Origin: CAUZEO01 sp963578625
Lineage (GTDB): Bacteria > Verrucomicrobiota > Kiritimatiellia > SLOV01
Length of the DNA: 13,565 nucleotides
Direction of reading: 5' to 3'
Assembly: GCA_963578625.1 (NCBI GenBank)
Contig: CAUZEO010000121.1
Span: 1-13,565 of the forward strand
In this document: one piece after another, positions 1 to 5,112 of the stretch
How positions within the stretch are numbered: the stretch's first letter is position 1
Layout: each line of letters begins with the position of its first letter
Position numbers and translations under genes: made by a program
The notes under the pieces: generated by a model
Databases searched by the model: none
What the model saw: the letters and a program-made list of their open reading frames with translations, nothing else
Told to the model about the DNA's origin: nothing

Positions 1-300
1 AATATCCATGCGGATATTTACCGTGCCCGGGAATTCCATGTTGTGCTCGTTAAACCCGTAGGGGAGGAGGGGGGTGTTCAACAGCAGATCGGGCCGTCGC
101 AGTGCCGCCTCCGCGCACATGTGAAAGCAGGCGCGGTTGTCCATATCCACCGGCAGGTGATACCCATGCTGCTCAATGGTGGCGACCGGGATTACGATGA
201 TCCTACCTGCCTCTGCGGCGGAACGCACCTCCTGCCAGGTCATGTCATCAATCTGGTGCTTGTTCTTCCGCGGCTTTTCCGAGGGTGAAGATTCTTTCAT
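1..300 (-). CDS. Creatininase-family amidohydrolase, N-terminal part (cut by window edge)
   Basis: The first 100 codons are visible; the gene runs off the left edge. The family (creatinine amidohydrolase, also MftE-like peptidases) comprises metal-dependent hydrolases of cyclic or small amides. Seen here: the opening DDMTWQEV, the metal-binding motif VATIEQHGYHLPVDMD at about residues 39-54 (family pattern E-x-H-G-x-H-L-P-x-x-x-D), and YGFNEHNMEFPGT at about residues 81-93, matching the second conserved block of the family. The chosen ATG at 300 has no good Shine-Dalgarno sequence. The same frame stays open upstream to another ATG at 414, but that ATG lies inside a palindromic repeat and the extra 38 residues look like repeat-derived translation, so 300 is preferred. 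Family assignment is firm. The substrate cannot be told, because the C-terminal half is missing. Confidence 0.88.
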   Translation of the reverse strand, partial: MKESSPSEKPRKNKHQIDDMTWQEVRSAAEAGRIIVIPVATIEQHGYHLPVDMDNRACFHMCAEAALRRPDLLLNTPLLPYGFNEHNMEFPGTVNIRMDI

Positions 301-379
301 ATTGCGGTATTTTTGAACGTTGGTTGCAACCTGTCGAGCGCCATATTTCTGTATCCATTCTTTCTCTTCTCTTGTTCCG

Positions 380-425
380 ACACGGGCAGGATGCCCATGC
401 CACGGCCGTCGCATGGATACCTGCC
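380..425. repeat. Hairpin repeat within a 41-bp imperfect palindrome
   Basis: Positions 380-405 match 22 of 26 bases of 12253-12278, and both copies can fold into a hairpin in the same place. In this copy GGGCA (384-388) pairs with TGCCC (392-396). The repeat also sits inside a wider imperfect palindrome at 385-425: GGCAGG (385-390) against CCTGCC (420-425), CCATGC (395-400) against GCATGG (411-416), centred on ACGGCCGT (402-409). It lies upstream of the creatininase-family gene. No transposase is present in the window, so it is best described as a non-autonomous dispersed palindromic repeat. Confidence 0.6.
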
Positions 426-709
426 TTTGGGTCGGCTATCGAGATGGCCGGCCGGTTCGTTACCATGCGCGGTGTCATTCTGAGAATCCCCGGCACTGTT
501 GCTTTATTGGGTATGTGAGACGTTCCGGCCTCAATTCCTCTTACAGATTCCCGGGAACTGGCATGTAGAATGCATTAATAAGGAACTGTTCGTGGTCTCT
601 CGCGAGCATGGCAATCGACCCGGGAAAGGAGATAAGAAATTAAAGAATCGCTAAGGGACTGCGATAATTCGATCTGGTTCTCGATAATGCCTTTCGACTC
701 GGGCCGCGG
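426..709. other. Intergenic stretch with no supported gene
   Basis: No reading frame here has both a credible start and protein-like codon use. The only structures noted are an 8-bp palindrome CTCGCGAG at 599-606 and a GGCCGGCC palindrome near 453-460. It presumably holds the promoter of the creatininase-family gene, but no convincing -35/-10 pair was found. Confidence 0.4.
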
Positions 710-1129
710 TCACTTGTCGACTCTTCCGCCGCGAATGTGCAGCAGCCGCGGCACCATCACCACTGGAGCGCCCCCGCGCAGTGACGCGATCCTCCGCTCT
801 GTCCAGTCCAGAACCTGTACGACTTCTTCGTGCTGCAGGCGGGCCCAGTCGGTTTCTTTGCCGGCCGGGCCGCCGGGAATGGGATGGGTGAATCGTTTAA
901 CCGTCGCAAGACCCAATCGAACATATGCGTCGGTCGCGATGTCCGGTTCGTCCGCGATCATACCTCTGACGGAATCGGTTCACTTCTGAGCCTCCGCAAA
1001 GGCTCCCGCAATCTCGTCTGCGGCCGGCTCCGACCACCAGAAATGCGCAGACGCGGCGGCCAGCCGCAACGGCAAAAACAGGCCCGGTCCGTTGCCTGGA
1101 AGAGTTTTGGAAATCGCCTTTAGCGGAAC
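710..1129 (-). pseudogene. Decayed gene remnant, unrecognised family, one internal TGA
   Basis: One minus-strand frame is protein-like over about 139 codons but is interrupted by TGA at 980-982. Before the stop it reads 49 residues including LFLPLRLAAASAHFWWSEP and ADEIAGAFAEAQK. After it come TDSVRG and an 83-residue run starting with ATG at 961, containing THPIPGGPAGKETDW and VVQVLDWTERRIASL, ending at TGA 710-712. Third codon positions are G/C-rich on both sides of the stop, as in the intact genes. There is no start codon at the upstream end: a stop at 1130-1132 closes the frame, and the lysine-rich gene lies beyond. The simplest reading is the 3' end of a gene that lost its 5' part and gained a nonsense mutation. 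The 83-residue part could still be translated alone. I do not recognise the family. Confidence 0.5.
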
Positions 1130-1164
1130 TCACACCAGCAGGCTGACTCAAGGGAGGGAAAGAA

Positions 1165-1269
1165 TCATTTTTTCTTTTCTTTTTTCAATTTCCGTTTGTC
1201 CTTTGGACTCAGCTTCGCCTTTTTTTGCTCTTCTCTTCTTCCCTTGTCTCTTTTCCCCTGATCACCCAT
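1165..1269 (-). CDS. Lysine-rich microprotein, 34 residues
   Basis: This 34-residue ORF starts at ATG 1267-1269 and ends at TGA 1165-1167. It has the best ribosome-binding site in its neighbourhood, AAAGGAG, with 8 nt between GGAG and the ATG. The protein begins MGDQGKRDKGRREEQKKAKL and ends in KDKRKLKKEKKK; 17 of 34 residues are Lys or Arg, 6 are Asp or Glu, and there are no aromatic residues. It should be helical, highly charged and soluble, or an RNA/DNA- or ribosome-binding tail. From memory, similar short Lys-rich proteins beginning MxDKGKKDKGK are annotated as hypothetical in planctomycete-type genomes; this could not be searched. The function is unknown. On the other strand it appears as a pyrimidine-rich tract, so it could be dismissed as low complexity, but the ribosome-binding site and charge patterning favour a real gene. 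Confidence 0.6.
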   Translation of the reverse strand: MGDQGKRDKGRREEQKKAKLSPKDKRKLKKEKKK

Positions 1270-1277
1270 GTCTGTTT

Positions 1278-1284
1278 CTCCTTT
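1278..1284 (-). promoter_or_regulatory. Shine-Dalgarno of the lysine-rich microprotein gene
   Basis: Read on the minus strand this is AAAGGAG, with the GGAG core (1278-1281) placed 8 nt before the ATG at 1269. It is the main evidence that the 34-codon ORF is translated from that start. Confidence 0.6.
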
Positions 1285-1415
1285 ATTTAACGGCATCCAT
1301 CCGCGGTATTTCCAGAATCACGCACTTTCTCCCGTATCCTGTTCTGATGTTGGACTATGTTTAGCATAAATTTGAGTTTTTGATAATGAGAAGTTTCCCG
1401 TTTTGACGTCATGGC

Positions 1416-1721
1416 ATGATCGTTCACGATGGCCTCTACAGCCTGCTGGAACGGGGCGAATGGGTTCTGACCCGCGAGCGAATCTCCCCCTCGGAGATGC
1501 GCGCAATCTTTACAACGTTCACCGCCCGGGACCTGGTCATCATAAACCAGGGAGTCGTTTGTCAGGAAATGTCGAAGATCGAAGGGGCTTGGACATTCGA
1601 AATTGAGTATTCGAAATTGGACATTTTCCTGAAACCGGAAAACACCGAAACTCGTACTCTCAAACAATGCGGGCTAGTCGAACCACCCGGCCGGGAGGTA
1701 CTCGCGCTCCGTGGCCAGTAG
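1416..1721 (+). CDS. Doubtful plus-strand ORF, 101 residues
   Basis: This is the only plus-strand frame with codon use resembling genes in the window. It begins MIVHDGLYSLLERGEWVLTR and includes ARDLVIINQGVVCQEM; G/C-rich third positions persist for about 60 codons. The last 40 or so codons run through the ATTCGAAATTG tandem repeat and then 48 nt antisense to the 3' end of the GH4 gene, where the protein no longer looks natural. There is no Shine-Dalgarno sequence before ATG 1416. It may be a small gene whose end was replaced, a remnant, or a chance ORF. No family is recognised. Confidence 0.28.
   Translation: MIVHDGLYSLLERGEWVLTRERISPSEMRAIFTTFTARDLVIINQGVVCQEMSKIEGAWTFEIEYSKLDIFLKPENTETRTLKQCGLVEPPGREVLALRGQ
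1595..1619. repeat. Short AT-rich direct repeat, ATTCGAAATTG twice
   Basis: ATTCGAAATTG occurs at 1595-1605 and again at 1609-1619, a 14-bp period. Each copy contains the palindrome TTCGAA, and the pair is flanked by GGACATT-like sequence on both sides (1591-1597 and 1619-1625). It lies 55 bp past the end of the GH4 gene. Minus-strand translations here give peptides such as FEYSISNVQ, which I associate with repeat-derived spurious ORFs in similar genomes; that association is from memory. Confidence 0.45.
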
Positions 1722-3047
1722 TTCGGCAATACATGCGTCCACGTCGGGAATACTGACCGCGACCATGCTGGCGAGAAAGGCCTTGAGCAATATATCCCGG
1801 TCATAGGTGATGGCCGCTTCGACGGCAAGTTCGTGCTCGTCGAGCACCCGCTGCATATAGCCCGGCAGCGGTCGCGGCATGTCACCGAAATGCAACGGAT
1901 AGACGCCGTTCATATCCACCGCGCAAAGTACTTCAAGGTAGGCGTCATTCGTCATGTTGGTCACTGCGCCCCGGTTGGCGGTGTTAATGTAGAAACGTTT
2001 TTCCAGGCCGGCCCACATGGACTCGATAATATCACTCGCGTGGTCAGCCGTGGTCTTTTCGAGAAAATCATCGATTCCGCGAGTGCCGTCGGCAATGTCC
2101 CGCATGTCCTGCCTGCACTCGTCCATCCACTTTTTTCTCACTTCGATGTCCCACTCTTGGATTCTAAAAGCTCGATCATCGGCGACATCGTGACCCTGGA
2201 AGAACGGGAGATATTCCTGGGTGTGCCAGATGCACATGGGCACGTACCCCACGCTGTCCGCGAGTTGCGATGAGATCTGGTTCGTGAGAGCAACTTTGCC
2301 CTCTTCCTTGGTGCCGCGGTGAATGTCCTGAGAGTCTTCGCGCAGTTTCTCTTTGATTCGGGTGGTCAAATCCTTGCCATCCAGACTCATTTCCACGAGC
2401 CAGTTGAAGTGATTGACCCCACCGGATCGGATCTTTACACGGCTGCGCAATGCGTCGGTCACTTCCTCCGCGCTTTCCACGAGTCCCGCGTTGACCATCA
2501 GGTTGTCGTCGAAACGAGGATTGTGTGGGCCGTCGCAGACGGCCATGGTCTTGAGGTCCGGAAAATGCCGCATCATGGCAATCCCCATCGCGCTGGTGGG
2601 GTTGACCCAGTTAATTACCCAGGCATCCGGGCACTGGCTCCTCACATCCTGCAGGATCTCATTCTGCCGGGGCACTTCCCGCAGTGTTCGCATAATGCCG
2701 CCGGGCCCGATGGTGTCCGCGGAGCACATTGTCATACCGTGCTGCGTGCTGATTCGGGCGTCGAGCCCGCGCAGTTTTACGCCGTCCACGGCAAAGGCCA
2801 GGGTCACAAAATCGGCGCCGGCCAATACTTCGGCATGGTGAGTCGCCAGTTCCAGTGTAAGCGCCACGCCCGTGGCATCGATCGCCGCTCGCGCAACGTC
2901 ACCTACCCACTTGAGCTTTTTCTCGTCCGGCTCCACCAAGGCCAACGTTCCCTGGTTGAGCGCCTCTTTGGTGACCATGCTCCAGATGGTCTGCCGTCCG
3001 AAGAAGACGCTGCCTGCACCAATCAATACGACTTTAGGGCCTTTCAC
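1674..3047 (-). CDS. GH4-family NAD-dependent glycosidase
   Basis: 457 residues, a normal length for glycoside hydrolase family 4. These enzymes cleave glycosides by oxidising the sugar C3 with bound NAD and eliminating the aglycone, using a divalent metal such as Mn2+. Seen: the N-terminal Rossmann signature VVLIGAGSVFFG (residues 6-17), DTIGPGGIMRTLR (111-123), NWVNP (146-150), the metal-ligand Cys 171 in the motif CDGP (171-174), and NHFNW (212-216) with metal-ligand His 213. The four-residue block starting at the metal Cys tracks substrate class in GH4 (CHEV, CHSV, CDMP, CN(V/I)P); CDGP is none of the usual ones, so specificity is open. The start is GTG 3045-3047 with GGAGAG 7 nt upstream. 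The stop is TAG. No signal peptide is seen, so it is cytoplasmic. It probably forms its own transcription unit. Confidence 0.92.
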   Translation of the reverse strand: MKGPKVVLIGAGSVFFGRQTIWSMVTKEALNQGTLALVEPDEKKLKWVGDVARAAIDATGVALTLELATHHAEVLAGADFVTLAFAVDGVKLRGLDARISTQHGMTMCSADTIGPGGIMRTLREVPRQNEILQDVRSQCPDAWVINWVNPTSAMGIAMMRHFPDLKTMAVCDGPHNPRFDDNLMVNAGLVESAEEVTDALRSRVKIRSGGVNHFNWLVEMSLDGKDLTTRIKEKLREDSQDIHRGTKEEGKVALTNQISSQLADSVGYVPMCIWHTQEYLPFFQGHDVADDRAFRIQEWDIEVRKKWMDECRQDMRDIADGTRGIDDFLEKTTADHASDIIESMWAGLEKRFYINTANRGAVTNMTNDAYLEVLCAVDMNGVYPLHFGDMPRPLPGYMQRVLDEHELAVEAAITYDRDILLKAFLASMVAVSIPDVDACIAELLATEREYLPAGWFD

Positions 3048-3054
3048 TCAATTT

Positions 3055-3060
3055 CTCTCC
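3055..3060 (-). promoter_or_regulatory. Shine-Dalgarno fixing a GTG start for the GH4 gene
   Basis: Read on the minus strand this is GGAGAG, 7 nt before GTG at 3045-3047. It decides the start: the GTG is followed directly by the Rossmann strand of the protein, and no nearer ATG exists. Confidence 0.6.
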
Positions 3061-3226
3061 CGTAATGGTCAAACGCTGTTCACCGACGATTGCCAAACCC
3101 TCTCAGAGAGTCGCGCAAACTTCAATATGGAGTTCAGTTATTGTTCCCGTATTTTCGATTATCCGTCCGATTTTCACTGGCTCCGATCGTGCCGAGGGTA
3201 TAGAAAGCTCGAGCAGCAGAATCAGC

Positions 3227-3433
3227 TCATCCATGTGCCTGCCATTCCTGTCTTTCAGTAACGCCAGCATTCTCAAGAATGCGGTGGCGCAATGGGCCCG
3301 GTAACGACTCGTATACTTCGACCCTGTCCCGGACGACTCCGCTAACGTAGTGAAACAAGCATTCTTGAGAGTTCGCGACAAGTTCAGTGGGGGCTGCATC
3401 AATGACATACTCATAAAATTTCTTTGCGACCAC
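3227..3433 (-). CDS. Doubtful small ORF, 68 residues, unknown
   Basis: It starts at GTG 3433 and reads KKFYEYVIDAAPTELV, LFHYVSGVVRDRVEVY and SLPGPLRHRILENAG, which looks protein-like. There is no Shine-Dalgarno sequence. The frame is open upstream all the way to the TAG stop of the DUF3465 gene at 3500-3502, so about 90 codons follow that stop in frame without interruption. At its end, ATG 3232-3234 opens a 43-residue ORF in another frame (MDELILLLELSIPSARSEP, to 3103), overlapping the TGA by 8 nt. The two could be one frameshifted gene or two unrelated chance ORFs. No family is recognised. The rest of 3048-3226 holds only this second ORF and the leader of the GH4 gene. Confidence 0.33.
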   Translation of the reverse strand: MVAKKFYEYVIDAAPTELVANSQECLFHYVSGVVRDRVEVYESLPGPLRHRILENAGVTERQEWQAHG

Positions 3434-3499
3434 ATTGAGGTAACACGGAGTGCCATGCGCACATCGATGGGTGGGCGCCCGGGTGTTGTCTGATTCCGT

Positions 3500-3970
3500 C
3501 TATTGGTATGTTTGACCCTTGTGCTTCAGCCATCCAGCCGCATGGCGGCCACGGGGATCACGGTGCGTCCAATGAATGACGCCTCCTTTTTCGTTCCACT
3601 CGAATTCGCCATTGAACGCAACGGCATCTCCCTCGCTGAGGGGAAAAAGTCTGGGGGCGAGGTCAATGTTGTGGGCAATAAGCAGAGTTTGGCCGGATTG
3701 AAGCTTCAAGAGAAAGCGCTGATGCCGGCTCCCATGGTTGTCGTCCGGCAGGATCTTGACGACGATGCCGCTTCCTTCCGTCTGGGCGCCACTCTTGCGT
3801 CCGTCGAAGGAGCCGGCCGAATTATCATCGCTTCGGTCTGCACCGCCCGCGGAACCGTTTGGACGGTCGAACTGATTTCTTCCAATATAAACGACGATCG
3901 CGAGGGCAAGAAGAGAGAGAATCTTCTTCAGCGGGGCTTTCCGCGGCAAGAACTTCTTCATTCTCTTCAT
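3500..3970 (-). CDS. DUF3465-family membrane-anchored protein
   Basis: 156 residues from ATG 3970, or 153 from the second ATG at 3961; AGAAGG lies 2 nt before the first and 11 nt before the second, so the start is not settled. A basic N-terminus followed by a hydrophobic segment at about residues 15-29 (ILSLLALAIVVYIG) forms a membrane anchor or uncleaved signal. A polar linker (30-65) follows, then a domain at about 67-156 with ILPDDNHGSRHQRFLLKL, GQTLLIAHNIDLAPRLFPL and the C-terminal WNEKGGVIHWTHRDPRGRH, characteristic of DUF3465, a small beta-rich domain of unknown function. The topology predicts the domain outside the cytoplasm. The frame is open upstream to 4147, but that stretch crosses a REP element and is not a credible N-terminus. 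The stop is TAG. Confidence 0.85.
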   Translation of the reverse strand: MKRMKKFLPRKAPLKKILSLLALAIVVYIGRNQFDRPNGSAGGADRSDDNSAGSFDGRKSGAQTEGSGIVVKILPDDNHGSRHQRFLLKLQSGQTLLIAHNIDLAPRLFPLSEGDAVAFNGEFEWNEKGGVIHWTHRDPRGRHAAGWLKHKGQTYQ

Positions 3971-3997
3971 TGCCTTCTGTTCAAAATCTGTTTCATT

Positions 3998-4070
3998 GTA
4001 CCCGCGGTCTCTTTGCGGCTCGTGAAGGCTTGATTGTCGCCGATCGGAAGTCTTGGCGACTTCCGCTACT
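3998..4070. repeat. REP-like palindromic repeat, copy 1
   Basis: Positions 4036-4070 are identical over 35 bp to 5079-5113. Read on the minus strand, the unit starts with GTAGC (4065-4069), followed by a perfect 7-bp hairpin GGAAGTC-GCCAA-GACTTCC, then ATCGGCGAC. A GTAG tetranucleotide 5' of a hairpin is the layout of REP sequences mobilised by RAYT transposases. The left flank (3998-4035) aligns loosely with the other copy (CTCGTGAAGGCTTGATTG against CTTGTGAGGTTGAAAG) and holds a weaker hairpin CCGC/GCGG, so it looks like a diverged full-length element. It sits 32 nt past the PhyH stop codon and before the DUF3465 gene. Confidence 0.75.
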
Positions 4071-4101
4071 TTTGGTTTCGAAGTTGTTATCTCGGTGGGG
4101 G

Positions 4102-4965
4102 CTACTCCCGTAGTGCTGCCTGGTCTTCGGCTATCATTTGCTTCCATACCGCCTGCTCGCGCTCGGCGAAGAGTGGATCTTCGCCGAAAAGCCGCAGGGT
4201 GCGCCGGTCGTTGCGCGCCCGGGCTGCCTGCATCAGCGTTTCAATCCGCGGGCTGTCGAATCGATCGCGGTGCGGCAATCCAAAGCGCTGCACATAGATA
4301 CTTACGAAGTACCGGATCGACGGCGCGGTGTTTACCGAGCCGGAATGAAGGATTTCATTGTGCGTGAAGACCATGTCGCCGGACTTCGAGGTAATCATCT
4401 GCTCGCGTGGATGAGGGTGACGCCGCTTGTCCTCTGCGATGATGGTATAGTCCAGATGCGAACCGGGCACCAGTCGCAGGGGGCCTGAATCCTCGTTCAT
4501 ATCCTGCAGATAGATCAGGCAATTGCACGCGGTCGGCGGCGTGTAGGGTCTGTGGTTAAGGTCCTTGGTGCCCGGATGGTTTTGCCACATGTCAGACACG
4601 TTGAATGCATCCCGGTGCCAGCCGGCGACCTGGTTCCGCTCCACCAACGGACTGGAGGGATATCCAGTTATTTCGAAACTGTCGAGCTGTACGAAAGGCC
4701 CCATAACCAGCTCGGCGAAATCCAACATGCTAGGATTAAGCAGTTGATCGGTCATCACCGACGCCAAGGTGTCGTGGCTCACAAGGTTGTCGATTTTCGT
4801 GCGAGTCAACTCCGGTTGGTCGATGAACCGCTGGCGAAACTCGGGGTCTATCGCCTGACGAATCGCGTCGACGCACTCGGCCGGCATGAATTGCTTAAAT
4901 ATCGTGTAGCCGTCGCGGCAGTATTCGTCGAAGTGTTGTTCGATTGTTTTTATGCTCGGTTTCAC
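4102..4965 (-). CDS. PhyH-family Fe(II)/2-oxoglutarate dioxygenase
   Basis: 287 residues, normal for the phytanoyl-CoA dioxygenase (PhyH) superfamily, which hydroxylates or otherwise oxidises small substrates using O2, Fe(II) and 2-oxoglutarate. Seen: the iron-binding HxD in GWHRDAF (His 117, Asp 119), the distal His 207 in HNEILHSGS, and Arg 218 in APSIRYFVSIYV, positioned to bind 2-oxoglutarate. SGPLRLVPGSH (160-170) is the usual strand leading to the distal part of the fold, and DGYTIFKQF at 18-26 is the usual family opening. The start is GTG 4963-4965 with no clear Shine-Dalgarno sequence. A promoter-like sequence lies about 22 nt upstream and REP-like repeats flank the gene on both sides, which suggests an independent transcription unit. 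Bacterial PhyH proteins act on many substrates, so none is assigned. Confidence 0.92.
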   Translation of the reverse strand: MKPSIKTIEQHFDEYCRDGYTIFKQFMPAECVDAIRQAIDPEFRQRFIDQPELTRTKIDNLVSHDTLASVMTDQLLNPSMLDFAELVMGPFVQLDSFEITGYPSSPLVERNQVAGWHRDAFNVSDMWQNHPGTKDLNHRPYTPPTACNCLIYLQDMNEDSGPLRLVPGSHLDYTIIAEDKRRHPHPREQMITSKSGDMVFTHNEILHSGSVNTAPSIRYFVSIYVQRFGLPHRDRFDSPRIETLMQAARARNDRRTLRLFGEDPLFAEREQAVWKQMIAEDQAALRE

Positions 4966-4986
4966 AAGGAAGAGTACAGCTTTCGA

Positions 4987-5021
4987 ATTATACTATATGC
5001 TCGTCTCGTACCTGTGGACAA
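4987..5021 (-). promoter_or_regulatory. Possible sigma70-type promoter of the PhyH gene
   Basis: Read on the minus strand, TTGTCC (5016-5021; 4 of 6 to TTGACA) is followed after 18 nt by TATAGT (4992-4997; 5 of 6 to TATAAT). An overlapping perfect TATAAT lies at 4987-4992 but would need a 23-nt spacer. Transcription would begin about 10-20 nt before the GTG at 4965, leaving a very short leader. The site lies between the BIME-like repeat and the gene. Confidence 0.4.
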
Positions 5022-5030
5022 GGGTTGAGT

Positions 5031-5112
5031 GTAGCGAAACTCGCGTAGAGTTTCGAGTCTTGGCTTGTGAGGTTGAAAGTCGCCGATCGGAAGTCTTGGC
5101 GACTTCCGCTAC
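5031..5112. repeat. BIME-like pair of inverted REP elements, copy 2
   Basis: The 82-bp element begins with GTAGC and ends with GCTAC. Left unit, plus strand: GTAG then a perfect 8-bp stem CGAAACTC-GCGTA-GAGTTTCG (5035-5055). Right unit, minus strand: GTAGC then GGAAGTC-GCCAA-GACTTCC (5089-5107). The two units share the plan GTAGC + stem + GC-containing 5-nt loop + stem but differ in stem sequence, and are joined by 5056-5088. Two inverted REPs with GTAG tetranucleotides at the outside is the classic BIME arrangement. The right unit is identical to the copy at 4036-4070. The TAG stop of the CgeB-family gene lies inside the outer GTAGC. Confidence 0.78.

Noticed and set aside
980..982. Selenocysteine or other recoding at the TGA in the remnant
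   Set aside because: No selenoprotein-like motif or downstream hairpin was noticed, and the gene also lacks its 5' end, so simple decay explains it better.
2319..3065. Long plus-strand ORF of 248 codons opposite the GH4 gene
   Set aside because: It is the antisense shadow of a well-supported gene; its protein is His/Gly-rich and matches no family pattern.
3971..4147. N-terminal extension of the DUF3465 protein to 4147
   Set aside because: The extra 59 codons translate a REP element and its flanks, and would overlap the end of the PhyH gene. The lysine-rich start followed by a membrane segment at 3970 or 3961 is a natural N-terminus.
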